Positions 16,489-24,996 are shown, counted from the first letter of the stretch. The stretch: DNA of 64,000 bases from Roseburia_D yibonii (GCF_014297335.1 NZ_JACOQH010000001.1:186001-250000), one strand, 5' to 3'. The notes: a model not told the origin generated them from the sequence alone. Numbers and translations: made by a program.

Positions 16489-17698
16489 ACTTATCGTTTG
16501 CTGCTGCAACACCCGGTAATTCCTTACCTTCCAGGAACTCTAAGGATGCACCACCACCTGTGGAGATGTGGCTCATCTTGTCACCGAATCCAAGCTGGTT
16601 TACTGCTGCTGCGGAGTCACCACCACCGATGATCGTAGTAGCGTCTGTATCAGCAAGTGCCTGAGCTACAGCGATGGTACCTTTTGCAAGGATCGGGTTC
16701 TCGAAGATTCCCATCGGTCCGTTCCATACAACAGTCTTTGCTGACTTAACAGCGTCTGCATATAATTCAGCAGTTTTCGGTCCGATATCAAATCCAGCCA
16801 TGTCTGCCGGCATCTTATCTGCATCATATACTGCTACATCGATCTTTGCGTCGATCGGATCCGGGAATGCTGCTGCTACAACAGAATCTACCGGAAGAAG
16901 TAATTTCTTTCCAAGTTTTTCTGCTTTTTCCATCATTTCCTTGCAGTAATCGATCTTGGTATCATCTACTAAAGATTTTCCGATCTCATATCCTTTTGCT
17001 TTTAAGAATGTATAAGCCATACCACCACCGATGATCAGGGTATCGCATTTCTCAAGCAGGTTGGAGATAACGTTTAACTTATCTGCAACTTTTGCGCCAC
17101 CGAGGATCGCAACGAACGGTCTGACCGGATTCTCTACTGCATTTCCAAGGAAATCGATCTCTTTCTGCATCAGGTAACCTACAACTGCAGTGTCAACTAA
17201 AGCTGCAACACCTACGTTAGAGCAGTGTGCTCTGTGTGCGGTACCGAATGCATCGTTTACGAATACATCACAGATAGAAGCAAGATCTTTGGAGAATGCT
17301 TCGCCGTTCTTTGTCTCTTCCGCTCTGAAACGTGTATTCTCAAGTAAGATCACTTCTCCGTCTTTCATTGCTTCAACAGCAGCCTTTGCGTTCGGGCCTA
17401 CTACTTCCGGATCTGCTACGAATTTTACTTCCTGTCCTAATAATTCGGAAAGTCTTACTGCTACCGGAGCAAGTGTCTTTGTCTTTTTATCTTCTTCTGT
17501 TTTTACTTTTCCAAGATGGGAGCAAAGGATAACCTTTCCGCCGTCTGCGATCAGTTTCTTGATGGTCGGAAGTGCTGCAACCAGACGGTTTTCATCTGTG
17601 ATCTTTCCATCCTTTAACGGAACGTTGAAATCACATCTGCAAAGAACTCTTTTTCCCTTTACATTGATATCATCTACTGATTTTTTGTTTAATGACAT
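16487..17698 (-). CDS. pgk: Phosphoglycerate kinase
   Basis: Transfers phosphate from 1,3-bisphosphoglycerate to ADP. The 403 residues show the conserved N-terminal RVLCRCDFNVPLKDGKI, the ILGGAKVADKL motif with nucleotide-binding Lys, NGPMGIFE near the hinge, and the C-terminal IIGGGDSAAAV plus SHISTGGGASLEFLEGK. ATG at 17698 preceded by AGGAGG. Lies between gap (160 bases upstream, with a large hairpin in the gap) and tpiA. Confidence 0.98.
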   Translation of the reverse strand: MSLNKKSVDDINVKGKRVLCRCDFNVPLKDGKITDENRLVAALPTIKKLIADGGKVILCSHLGKVKTEEDKKTKTLAPVAVRLSELLGQEVKFVADPEVVGPNAKAAVEAMKDGEVILLENTRFRAEETKNGEAFSKDLASICDVFVNDAFGTAHRAHCSNVGVAALVDTAVVGYLMQKEIDFLGNAVENPVRPFVAILGGAKVADKLNVISNLLEKCDTLIIGGGMAYTFLKAKGYEIGKSLVDDTKIDYCKEMMEKAEKLGKKLLLPVDSVVAAAFPDPIDAKIDVAVYDADKMPADMAGFDIGPKTAELYADAVKSAKTVVWNGPMGIFENPILAKGTIAVAQALADTDATTIIGGGDSAAAVNQLGFGDKMSHISTGGGASLEFLEGKELPGVAAANDK

Positions 17699-17756
17699 AC
17701 TATGTCCTCCTTTTAACCTGACAGGCTCTGCCTGAAATTTTCTTTTTTACAGACAA

Positions 17757-17797
17757 CAACGCAGGCTCCGGTCCCAAAAAGACCGGACCCTGCGTTG
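17757..17797 (-). other. Strong hairpin between gap and pgk
   Basis: Near-perfect 17-bp inverted repeat with one C-C mismatch: CAACGCAGG-C-TCCGGTC pairs with GACCGGA-C-CCTGCGTTG, 7-base loop. On the minus strand it is followed by TTGTCTGTAAAAAAG, so there is no U-tract and it should not terminate efficiently. It sits in the middle of the 160-base gap-pgk spacer, where it could stabilise the upstream gap message or act as a processing site. Confidence 0.65.
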
Positions 17798-17857
17798 AGT
17801 CTTATCCGCATGAATGAATTCTCATTCCGCGACGTTATTCCGCAATTTGCAGATTGA

Positions 17858-18874
17858 TTATGCTAATTCAGAGAAGTATTTGATTGTACGAACCATCTGA
17901 GATGTGTAGCTGTTCTCGTTGTCATACCAAGAAACAACCTGTACTTCGTATAAATCATCACCAACTTTAGAAACCATTGTCTGAGTAGCATCAAATAATG
18001 AGCCATATCTCATTCCAACGATATCAGAAGATACGATGAGGTCTTCGTTGTATCCGAAGGATTCGTTAGCTGCTGCTTTCATAGCTGCATTGATTGCGTC
18101 AACAGTTACATCTGCTTTCTTAACAACTGCTGTTAAGATTGTAGTAGAACCAGTCGGAACCGGAACACGCTGAGCAGATCCGATTAATTTTCCGTTTAAT
18201 TCCGGAATAACAAGTCCGATTGCTTTTGCAGCACCGGTGCTGTTCGGAACGATGTTTACTGCTGCTGCTCTTGATCTTCTTAAATCGCCTTTTCTCTGCG
18301 GTCCGTCAAGAGTCATCTGATCACCAGTGTAAGCATGGATTGTTACCATGATACCAGACTGGATCGGAGCAAATTTATTTAATGCGTCAGCCATAGGTGC
18401 TAAGCAGTTTGTTGTACAAGAAGCTGCAGAAATGATAGTATCTGTTGCTTTCAGTGTCTCATGGTTTGTATTGTAAACGATGGTAGGAAGGTCATTTCCA
18501 GCCGGAGCTGAGATAACAACTTTACGAGCACCAGCATTGATGTGAGCCTGTGCTTTTTCTTTGCTTGTATAGAAGCCGGAGCACTCTAATACAACGTCTA
18601 CTTTTAATTCTCCCCATGGGCAGTTGTTTGCATCCGGGAAAGCGTAGATCTTGATTTCTTTTCCATCAACAGTGATAGAATCTTCACCAGCAGATACCTT
18701 GTCTGCTAATTCATATTTACCCTGAGATGAATCATATTTTAATAAATGTGCTAACATCTTCGGGCTTGTTAAATCGTTGATTGCTACTACTTCGTATCCT
18801 TCTGCTCCAAACATCTGTCTGAATGCAAGACGACCGATACGGCCGAAACCATTAATTGCTACTCTTACTGCCAT
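17858..18874 (-). CDS. gap: Glyceraldehyde-3-phosphate dehydrogenase
   Basis: NAD-dependent oxidation and phosphorylation of glyceraldehyde 3-phosphate. The 338 residues contain the Rossmann motif AINGFGRIGRL, catalytic Cys153 in ASCTTNCLAP, and the substrate loop GPQRKGDLRRSRAAAVNIVP. Asp34 of INDLT replaces the 2'-phosphate-accepting residue of NADP-type enzymes, indicating NAD use. ATG at 18874 with AGGAGG. First gene of gap-pgk-tpiA. No cggR repressor gene precedes it, unlike in Bacillus. Confidence 0.98.
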   Translation of the reverse strand: MAVRVAINGFGRIGRLAFRQMFGAEGYEVVAINDLTSPKMLAHLLKYDSSQGKYELADKVSAGEDSITVDGKEIKIYAFPDANNCPWGELKVDVVLECSGFYTSKEKAQAHINAGARKVVISAPAGNDLPTIVYNTNHETLKATDTIISAASCTTNCLAPMADALNKFAPIQSGIMVTIHAYTGDQMTLDGPQRKGDLRRSRAAAVNIVPNSTGAAKAIGLVIPELNGKLIGSAQRVPVPTGSTTILTAVVKKADVTVDAINAAMKAAANESFGYNEDLIVSSDIVGMRYGSLFDATQTMVSKVGDDLYEVQVVSWYDNENSYTSQMVRTIKYFSELA

Positions 18875-18940
18875 GTCTTAATTCCTCCTAAATTTTGATT
18901 AAGATTCTTTTTCTTTGGACTTGTCCGCCCAACTGCTATT

Positions 18941-18969
18941 ATTCTAACTAATTTCACCGCAAAATTCAA
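18941..18969 (-). promoter_or_regulatory. Candidate promoter of gap
   Basis: Minus-strand TTGAAT (18969-18964), 17-base spacer, TAGAAT (18946-18941); expected leader about 60 nt. Each hexamer has one to two departures from consensus. A Rex-like sequence lies just upstream at 18985-19002. Confidence 0.5.
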
Positions 18970-18984
18970 GTGGGTTTCTACACT

Positions 18985-19002
18985 TTGTTAATTTTTTCAC
19001 CA
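18985..19002. promoter_or_regulatory. Weak Rex-like sequence upstream of gap
   Basis: TTGTTAA-TTTT-TTCACCA has the 7-4-7 layout of Rex operators; the left arm is a perfect half-site and the right arm differs from TTCACAA at one base. It lies 15 bases upstream of the proposed gap -35. Supported mainly by the better site in front of gpmI in the same pathway. Confidence 0.3.
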
Positions 19003-19089
19003 TTTCTTTTCTTCCCAATTCGTATTCTAACAGATTTTACAAGTATTTATTCCATATTCCCTGTTTATTTTGACAAAATGTTAAAATAG

Positions 19090-19164
19090 TTGTTCCTTTT
19101 TCTGTATAATGTGTATAAGGAATTGTTTTTCCACAAATACAATTTCCTTTTTTTGTTGGAACAA
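19090..19164 (+). repeat. Nested inverted repeat in the 410-bp gap/PHP intergenic region
   Basis: The region 18875-19284 holds no gene. At its centre lie two nested inverted repeats: outer TTGTTCC (19090-19096) with GGAACAA (19158-19164), inner AAGGAATTG (19117-19125) with CAATTTCCTT (19140-19149). The inner arm is followed on the plus strand by a run of Ts, as in an intrinsic terminator. A TATAAT at 19105-19110 would start transcription about at the inner arm. It could be a tiny RNA, a leader attenuator for the downstream PHP gene, or a regulator binding site. Confidence 0.4.
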
Positions 19165-19208
19165 TCGTGCAAAAATTGCCTGTATCCGCTGTTTTTTCGG
19201 GATTCCTA

Positions 19209-19238
19209 TTGAAATCCGCTTTCTTTTCTTTCTATAAT
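19209..19238 (+). promoter_or_regulatory. Promoter of the PHP phosphatase gene
   Basis: TTGAAA (19209-19214), 18-base spacer, TATAAT (19233-19238), leader about 40 nt to the ATG at 19285, which has AAGGAGG upstream. Confidence 0.65.
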
Positions 19239-19284
19239 AAGATTATCTGATACCTGTTATATGGACTACTAAGGAGGATACTCT

Positions 19285-20088
19285 ATGCTTTGGGATACAC
19301 ATATGCACTGCGCTTTTTCCGGTGACAGTGACGCCGACCCGGAACTCATGATACAAAGCGCCATCGAGAAACAGTTGGACGGCATCTGCTTTACCGATCA
19401 TCTGGATTACGACTACCCGGAAGAACCGGAACTTTTTCTTTTGGATTTTCCCGCCTACCAGGAACGCATTTTTTCCTTAAAAGAAAAATATAAAAAAAAG
19501 ATCTCCGTTCTGTGGGGCATCGAGCTCGGACTTCAGCCGCATCTGGCAAAAAGGCTCTCCGATGTGACGGACGGATATCCTTTTGATTTTGTGATCGGTT
19601 CTTCCCATGTGGTACACGGAAAAGATCCCTATTACTTTTCCTTTTTCGATGGCAAGACAGAACAGGAAGCCTACACCGAATATTTTGTTTCCATTCTGGA
19701 GAATTTAGACGCGTTTACCGATTTTGACGTTTACGGCCACATTGATTACGTCGTCCGCTACGGTCCGAACCGCAACGCCGACTACACCTATGCGAAATAC
19801 GCCGACGTGCTTGACGAGATCTTAAAAAAGCTGATCTTCCTCGGCAGAGGCATTGAGATCAACACCGGCGGTTTTAAATACGGGCTTGGCCACCCGAATC
19901 CTTCCGAGGAGATTTTAAGCCGCTACCATGAGCTTGGCGGCGAGATCTTGACGATCGGTGCGGACGCGCACCAGCCGGAGCATGTCGCGTATGATTTTAA
20001 GACGGTACCGGATCTGTTAAAAGCATGCGGTTTTTCCTATTATACCGTCTTCCAAAACCGGAAACCGGAATTTTATAAGCTCCCGTGA
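19285..20088 (+). CDS. PHP-domain phosphatase (histidinol-phosphatase HisJ-like)
   Basis: A 267-residue PHP-family metal phosphoesterase. Metal-binding motifs are visible in order: DTHMHCAFSGDSD (about 4-16), CFTDHLDYD (about 35-43), GIELGL (about 75), IGSSHVVHG (about 105), DVYGHIDYV (about 150) and IGADAHQPEHV near the C-terminus. This is the layout of HisJ, the monofunctional histidinol phosphate phosphatase of Firmicutes. There is no other his gene nearby, so the histidine role is inferred from family only. ATG at 19285 with AAGGAGG. Convergent with the cysteine desulfurase across a bidirectional terminator. Confidence 0.85.
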   Translation: MLWDTHMHCAFSGDSDADPELMIQSAIEKQLDGICFTDHLDYDYPEEPELFLLDFPAYQERIFSLKEKYKKKISVLWGIELGLQPHLAKRLSDVTDGYPFDFVIGSSHVVHGKDPYYFSFFDGKTEQEAYTEYFVSILENLDAFTDFDVYGHIDYVVRYGPNRNADYTYAKYADVLDEILKKLIFLGRGIEINTGGFKYGLGHPNPSEEILSRYHELGGEILTIGADAHQPEHVAYDFKTVPDLLKACGFSYYTVFQNRKPEFYKLP

Positions 20089-20091
20089 TAC

Positions 20092-20135
20092 AAAGATCAG
20101 GGCAGACCTGTTTCGTCTGTCCTGATCTTTTTCTT
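20092..20135. terminator. Bidirectional terminator between PHP gene and cysteine desulfurase
   Basis: AAAGATCAGGGCAGAC pairs with GTCTGTCCTGATCTTT (16 bp with one G-T), loop of 7, T-rich on the plus side (TTTTTCTTTC). It lies 3 bases after the PHP stop and reaches the desulfurase stop at 20136, serving both converging genes. Confidence 0.85.
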
Positions 20136-21317
20136 TCACCGCAGGGTCTTTTCGTACTCTTTATACGCAAGTGATTTTTCCCGGAGTTTTCTGACACATT
20201 CTTTCAAACATTCCACGGTATAGGCGATCTCTTCGGGTGTCGTATTCTTTCCGAGCGTAAGACGGAGCGATCCCGCCGCGATCTCCTCCGGCACTCCGAT
20301 CGCTTTTAACACATGAGACACCGGTTTTTCTCCCGCGGAACAGGCGGATGCAGTAGATGCGCAGATTCCTTTCATATCAAGAAGAACTAACAGGTTTCCT
20401 CCCTCCACAAACTGAAAACAGAAGTTCGCGTTGTTGGGCAGCCGGTTCTCTCTCCCTCCGTTCAACCGTGTATACGGGATCTCACGCAGTACATTTTTTA
20501 TCAGTTCATCCCGCAGTCTCGTCTCCCGCGCTATCCGGTACGGCATTTCGATCCGTGCAAGCTCCGATGCCTTCCCAAAGCCAACAATCCCCGGAACATT
20601 CTCGGTTCCCGCACGTTTTCCCCGTTCCTGTCCACCTCCGTCAATGTAGGATTTTAACGGCGTTCCCTCTCTGATATATAAGCATCCGACTCCTTTTGGC
20701 CCATAGAGTTTATGGCTGCTCGTGCTCAGCATATCAAGCGGTGTCTGCTGCACCGAGATCGGGATCTGCCCATACGCCTGCACCGCATCCGTATGGAACA
20801 GGATCCTTCTTGCTTTCGCGATCTTCGCGATCTCATCGATCGGCTGTATCGTTCCGATCTCATTGTTCGCGTACATGACAGAGATCAGGATCGTATTCGG
20901 CCGGATCGCCCGCTTTAATTCTTCTGTTCTTACTCTTCCCTCTTCATCCACATTCAGATAAGTGACCGAAAAGCCCTCCTCCTCGAGTGCCTTACAGCTG
21001 TTTAAAACCGCATGATGCTCTATCTTTGTCGTAATGATATGGTTTCCTCTTCTCCGGTACATCCTGGCAGCTGTTTTTAACGCCCAGTTGTCTGCCTCGC
21101 TTCCGCCCGACGTAAAATAAATTTCCTCCGGTTTTGCCCCGATCACATCCGCAGCCTGCCTGCGCGCATGTTCCACCGCCTCTTTGCTGATCTTGCCAAG
21201 ATCATACAGTGTGGATGCGTTTCCGTATTTTCCAAATAAAAAAGGCTGCATTGCTTCCAGTACTTCCGGAGCGATCTGCGTGGTAGCCGCATGGTCCAGA
21301 TATATCATTCCCGGCAT
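20136..21317 (-). CDS. Cysteine desulfurase (NifS/IscS family)
   Basis: PLP enzyme that removes sulfur from cysteine as a protein persulfide. The 393 residues contain IYLDHAATTQ at the N-terminus, IEHHAVLNS with the His stacking on PLP, the PLP Lys203 in STSSHKLYGPKG, and catalytic Cys326 in STASACSAGEK within a short loop region. ATG at 21317 with GGAGGG 7 bases upstream. There is no iscU, thiI or mnmA next to it, so its sulfur acceptor (Fe-S assembly or tRNA thiolation) cannot be told from context. Confidence 0.92.
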   Translation of the reverse strand: MPGMIYLDHAATTQIAPEVLEAMQPFLFGKYGNASTLYDLGKISKEAVEHARRQAADVIGAKPEEIYFTSGGSEADNWALKTAARMYRRRGNHIITTKIEHHAVLNSCKALEEEGFSVTYLNVDEEGRVRTEELKRAIRPNTILISVMYANNEIGTIQPIDEIAKIAKARRILFHTDAVQAYGQIPISVQQTPLDMLSTSSHKLYGPKGVGCLYIREGTPLKSYIDGGGQERGKRAGTENVPGIVGFGKASELARIEMPYRIARETRLRDELIKNVLREIPYTRLNGGRENRLPNNANFCFQFVEGGNLLVLLDMKGICASTASACSAGEKPVSHVLKAIGVPEEIAAGSLRLTLGKNTTPEEIAYTVECLKECVRKLREKSLAYKEYEKTLR

Positions 21318-21417
21318 TTGATTCCCTCCAATTTTGCCTTACATTTTGTTCTTTCTCTTTCTTGCGCCACATATATTAAAGAAAATCCGACCAGCTTTTT
21401 TCAAAGGAGGTCTTTTC

Positions 21418-22752
21418 TTGAAACACAGCCTGCCCCTTAAAAATTCACTTGTCGCAGGGACCCTGCTCCTTACCCTTGCAGGATCCCTAAGCAGGGTAAT
21501 CGGTTTCTTCTATAGAATATTCCTGAGCCGTACGATTGGTGCGGAGGGAATCGGAATTTACCAGCTTATTTTTCCTCTTTTAGCGCTCTGTATCTCACTT
21601 ACTTCTTCCGGTATCCAGACCGCAGTCTCTAAATTTACCGCGGAAAAATACGGCAGCGGGCGCACCGGCGAGGCATTTCTCTGCCTGTACGCAGGTTTTT
21701 TCCTTTCCATCGCCAGTTCCCTGTCTGCCTGCACTTTTTTATGCCGGTATGCCGATGCACTCGCCGCAGGCTATCTGGATGAACCACGCTGCGCGCCACT
21801 CATCCGGATCATGGCCTACTCGCTTCCTTTTTCCGCGGTTCACGCCTGCGCAAACGGTTACTACTATGGTATGAAAAAAGCCGCCGTCCCGGCCGTTTCC
21901 CAGCTGTTAGAACAGGTCGTGCGGGTAGCGTCCGTCTATGTCATCGCTCTGATCTATACCGAAAAGGGTGCCGCGCTCTCTGCCGATATCGCAGTCTGGG
22001 GCATTGTCTGCGGGGAGATCTTTTCCGCTCTTTTTTGCATCACAGTCCTGCCTTTCCAAAAGAAACAGGGGCATTTTATCGGAATGCTAAAAAACATTGC
22101 GCTTTTTTCGCTTCCGCTCACCGCAAACCGCGTCGCCCTAAATTTTTTCCAGAGCCTCGAAGCACTCATGATCCCGTCCAGGCTGCGTCTTTTTGGCTAC
22201 ACACAGTCTGAGGCGCTAAGCGTCTTTGGTATTTTGACCGGAATGGCGCTGCCCATGATCCTGTTTCCCAATGTCGTGACCAATTCCGTCTCCGTCATGC
22301 TGCTGCCCGCCATTTCCGAAGCGAGGGCAAAGCGCGATCATCTCCGCATCCAGAAGGCAATCAAAAAGACCATCGAATCCTGTATGATCCTTGGTCTTAT
22401 GAGTACACTGTTTTTTCTGTTGTCCGGCCGCTTCATCGGCGAATATGTTTTCGGAAACACACTTGCGGGAACTTTTATCTGCACACTCAGCTGGATCTGC
22501 CCTTTTTTGTTTCTGTCCACCACGCTGACCAGCATCCTGCACGGCCTCGGCAGGCCTACCACTACTTTTTTGCTCAATCTGCTCAGCAGCGGTATCCGCA
22601 TTCTCGGCATCTACGCGTTTATTCCCAAGTTCGGCATCCGCTCCTATCTGATGGCAATGCTGCTTTCCCAGCTGTTTCTTGCCGGCAGTGCCACGTTTTT
22701 GCTCGTCCGTTTCTGCAAAAAAAGCCGCCATGCTATGGTTCTGTCACCATAA
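21418..22752 (+). CDS. SpoVB/MurJ-like polysaccharide flippase of the MOP superfamily
   Basis: A 444-residue integral membrane protein with roughly 12-14 hydrophobic segments and the conserved N-terminal LAGSLSRVIGFFYRIFLSRTIGAEGIGIYQLIFPL typical of Clostridia SpoVB proteins, which are oligosaccharide/lipid-linked precursor exporters involved in spore cortex formation or cell wall synthesis. A TTG start at 21418 is chosen because AAAGGAGG lies 7 bases before it; reading from 21334 adds residues without a binding site. The 3' end overlaps a terminator. Whether it acts in sporulation or in vegetative wall synthesis cannot be decided here. Confidence 0.85.
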   Translation: MKHSLPLKNSLVAGTLLLTLAGSLSRVIGFFYRIFLSRTIGAEGIGIYQLIFPLLALCISLTSSGIQTAVSKFTAEKYGSGRTGEAFLCLYAGFFLSIASSLSACTFLCRYADALAAGYLDEPRCAPLIRIMAYSLPFSAVHACANGYYYGMKKAAVPAVSQLLEQVVRVASVYVIALIYTEKGAALSADIAVWGIVCGEIFSALFCITVLPFQKKQGHFIGMLKNIALFSLPLTANRVALNFFQSLEALMIPSRLRLFGYTQSEALSVFGILTGMALPMILFPNVVTNSVSVMLLPAISEARAKRDHLRIQKAIKKTIESCMILGLMSTLFFLLSGRFIGEYVFGNTLAGTFICTLSWICPFLFLSTTLTSILHGLGRPTTTFLLNLLSSGIRILGIYAFIPKFGIRSYLMAMLLSQLFLAGSATFLLVRFCKKSRHAMVLSP

Positions 22753-22767
22753 ACATGACGGCTTTTC
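22719..22767. terminator. Bidirectional terminator between flippase and efp
   Basis: AAAGCCGCCATG (plus) pairs with CATGACGGCTTT with one mismatch; a second small hairpin ATGGT...ACCAT sits in the loop. A-rich before and T-rich after, so it can work in both directions. It overlaps the last codons of the flippase gene and ends 12 bases before the efp stop. Confidence 0.75.
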
Positions 22768-22778
22768 ATCTATCCGGC

Positions 22779-23336
22779 TTATACTCTGGATAAATATTCT
22801 CCGGTTCTGGTATCGATCTTGATCACGTCATCCTGCTCTACGAATAACGGTACGCTTACTGTTGCTCCTGTTTCTACAGTTGCCGGCTTTGTAGCACCTG
22901 TTGCGGTGTCTCCCTTGAAGCCCGGTTCTGTCTCTGTGATCTGTAATTCTACGAACAGAGGCGGTTCTACTGCAAATACGTTTCCATTGTGGGAGCATAC
23001 TTTACACATTTCGTTTTCTTTTACGAATTTAAGTGCATCACCGATCGTGTTGGAATCAAGCGCTACCTGATCGTATGTCTCTACATCCATGAAGTAGTAT
23101 AAATCTCCATCTTTGTATAAATACTGCATATCTTTTCTGTCAATACGCGCCTGCGGACATTTTTCGGTCGGGCGGAATGTCTTCTCCACTACACCACCGT
23201 TGATGATATTTTTTAACTTTGTGCGGACGAAAGCTGCACCTTTACCTGGTTTTACATGCTGAAATTCAATAATCTGATAAATGTTTCCTTCATATTCGAT
23301 CGTAATTCCGTTTCTAAAATCTCCTGCTGAAATCAT
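22779..23336 (-). CDS. efp: Elongation factor P
   Basis: Relieves ribosomes stalled at polyproline stretches. The 185 residues form three OB-like domains: MISAGDFRNGITIEYEGN at the start, the tRNA-acceptor loop KPGKGAAF with Lys32, and the signature VVEKTFRPTEKCPQARIDRKDMQYLY. Lys32 (not Arg) at the loop tip is the residue modified in E. coli and Bacillus; no modification gene is nearby. Start at ATG 23336 with AAGGAGG 8 bases upstream; the extra 12 residues of the longer frame cover this ribosome binding site. Confidence 0.97.
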   Translation of the reverse strand: MISAGDFRNGITIEYEGNIYQIIEFQHVKPGKGAAFVRTKLKNIINGGVVEKTFRPTEKCPQARIDRKDMQYLYKDGDLYYFMDVETYDQVALDSNTIGDALKFVKENEMCKVCSHNGNVFAVEPPLFVELQITETEPGFKGDTATGATKPATVETGATVSVPLFVEQDDVIKIDTRTGEYLSRV

Positions 23337-23433
23337 TCGATATTCCTCCTTAAATCTGTCTGGGAATGTCACCCACTCGTTTTATTCTATAATAAATAAG
23401 CCTACATTTCAACCTTTTTTTTACGGTTCTGCC

Positions 23434-23874
23434 TTATCTTTCCTCAATTTCATGGATCATAGCCACGCGCTTTTCGTGTCTGCCTCCCAGAAATTCCGCA
23501 TCGAGATATGCTTTTACGATGTCTTTTGCTGTTTCTACTCCTACGATTCTTGCGCCAAACGCAATGATATTCGCGTTGTTGTGCTCCTTGACCAGATGCG
23601 CGGTCGTCACATCCGAGCACACCGCCGCACGCACGCCTTTTACCTTGTTGGCAGCGATGGAGATTCCAACACCGGTACCACAGATCAGTACGCCGCAGTC
23701 TGCCTCGCCTACCGCAACTGCTTTGCCGACCTTCTCGCCGTATACCGGATAGTCGCAGCTGTCATTGCTGTCCGTTCCGTAATTTACGACCTCATGTCCG
23801 AGCTCTTCCAGATATTTTTTGATCTCCTGTTTCATTTCTACTGCTGCATGATCATTTCCGATTGCGATTTTCAT
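23434..23874 (-). CDS. rpiB: Ribose-5-phosphate isomerase B
   Basis: Interconverts ribose 5-phosphate and ribulose 5-phosphate (LacAB/RpiB family). The 146 residues start MKIAIGNDHAAVEMK and include the catalytic-Cys loop CGVLICGTGVGISIAANK, the signature GVRAAVCSDVTTAHLVKEHNNANIIAFGAR, and GGRHEKRV near the C-terminus. ATG at 23874 overlaps the stop of the YqeG-type phosphatase gene by four bases with AGGAGG before it, so the two are translationally coupled. Confidence 0.95.
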   Translation of the reverse strand: MKIAIGNDHAAVEMKQEIKKYLEELGHEVVNYGTDSNDSCDYPVYGEKVGKAVAVGEADCGVLICGTGVGISIAANKVKGVRAAVCSDVTTAHLVKEHNNANIIAFGARIVGVETAKDIVKAYLDAEFLGGRHEKRVAMIHEIEER

Positions 23875-24389
23875 TTTCTTTCCTCCTGATTTTTCTTTAC
23901 ATAACGTTTATAAAAAAATAATACGATCTTTTCCAGATATCGTTTTAACACGATCTGTATTTCTTCTTTCGGATGGATCGGCTTTACCAGGATCGTCCGT
24001 ATCCCGGCACGGTTCGCGCCATACACATCCGTAAAGATCTGATCCCCGACAAACAGCGTATTTTTCTCATCGGTTCCCATCTTTTCCATTGCCTTTTTGT
24101 AATTTCTGACCGACGGTTTTCCCGCCTTAAAAATATAATTCACCTGCACGTCATCATTAAACATTTTCACGCGCGGTTCCTTGTTGTTCGATAACAGGCA
24201 GCAGGTGTAACCAAGCTCTTTTAAATGCGCGAACAGCTTTTTTGCCCGTTCGTCTGCCCTTGCCCCATGCGGCACGAGCGTATTGTCGATATCAAAGATC
24301 AGTCCCCGATATCCTTCTGCATAGAGCTTATCAAAATCGATCACATATGTGGAATCCACATAGTCTCCCGGATAAAATTTCTGTAACAT
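23871..24389 (-). CDS. YqeG-family HAD-IIIA phosphatase
   Basis: A 172-residue HAD-superfamily hydrolase. Motif I with nucleophile is GLIFDIDNTLVPHG, motif II is CCLLSNNKE, the conserved Lys is in FKAGKP, and motif III/IV is FVGDQIFTDVYGANRAG. This is the YqeG type (subfamily IIIA), predicted phosphatase acting on a small phosphorylated compound; the Firmicute members are linked to phosphatidylglycerophosphate dephosphorylation in some species, which I treat as unproven here. GGGGGA ribosome binding site before the ATG at 24389. Coupled to rpiB downstream. Confidence 0.85.
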   Translation of the reverse strand: MLQKFYPGDYVDSTYVIDFDKLYAEGYRGLIFDIDNTLVPHGARADERAKKLFAHLKELGYTCCLLSNNKEPRVKMFNDDVQVNYIFKAGKPSVRNYKKAMEKMGTDEKNTLFVGDQIFTDVYGANRAGIRTILVKPIHPKEEIQIVLKRYLEKIVLFFYKRYVKKNQEERK

Positions 24390-24402
24390 GACTTCCCCCG
24401 TT

Positions 24403-24945
24403 TTATGCTTTTATGATCGCCGATATCCGCTTAAAGGACGGCGTTCCTGCCACTTCGGAAAGTTCATACAGGATAGACTCATAGGTGGAAAATGTCACGC
24501 CCTCCATCTGCGCCCGCAGAAAAGCAGTCTGCTTGTCCGCCAGATCCCGTGCCGTGATACAGTCCGCAATAAGCACCGGCCGATAGCCCGCTTCTTTTAA
24601 GTCAAGTGCGGTCTGCAGCACACAGATATGTGCCTCCATGCCACAGATGATGATATTTTTGCAGTTCTCTGGCACGGCGTCGCGCACGGCTTTTTCTCCC
24701 CATGCGCTGAAACTCAGCTTGTCAAACTCCTCTGCTTCCCCGGCAGCTTCTTTTATTCTTTCGATATTGTCACCCAGTCCCTTTTTGTACTGTGTGGTCA
24801 GTATCCTTTTGACGCCGAGCACCTGCATGCCATGTAAGAGTTTTTCGGATTTTGCCAGAAATTTTTCCCGCTCCGCAACTGCAGGAACCAGTTTTTCCTG
24901 ATAATCGATCACCATACATACGGATTCTTCCGGTCGGATTCTCAT
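24403..24945 (-). CDS. Isochorismatase-family cysteine hydrolase
   Basis: A 180-residue member of the isochorismatase/nicotinamidase fold. The catalytic triad can be placed as Asp in VCMVIDYQEKLVPAV, Lys in TTQYKKGLG, and Cys in GMEAHICVLQTALDL. The closest family resemblance is the YcaC-like hydrolases of unknown substrate; no siderophore genes support true isochorismatase activity. Start at ATG 24945 with GAGGAGG. Its ribosome binding site directly follows an intrinsic terminator, with no room for a normal promoter between. Precedes the YqeG gene by 13 bases. Confidence 0.85.
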   Translation of the reverse strand: MRIRPEESVCMVIDYQEKLVPAVAEREKFLAKSEKLLHGMQVLGVKRILTTQYKKGLGDNIERIKEAAGEAEEFDKLSFSAWGEKAVRDAVPENCKNIIICGMEAHICVLQTALDLKEAGYRPVLIADCITARDLADKQTAFLRAQMEGVTFSTYESILYELSEVAGTPSFKRISAIIKA

Positions 24946-24958
24946 CGTTTTCCTCCTC

Positions 24959-24990
24959 AAAAAAAGGGCTATGCCTCGCACATAAGCCCC
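24959..24990 (-). terminator. Intrinsic terminator abutting the ribosome binding site of the cysteine hydrolase gene
   Basis: Minus-strand GGGCTTATG ... CATAGCCC stem (8 bp with a bulged T) followed by TTTTTTTGAGGAGG. It closes the unknown-protein gene (stop 24997) but its T-run runs straight into the next gene's Shine-Dalgarno sequence. Confidence 0.75.
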
Positions 24991-24996
24991 CTGTTT

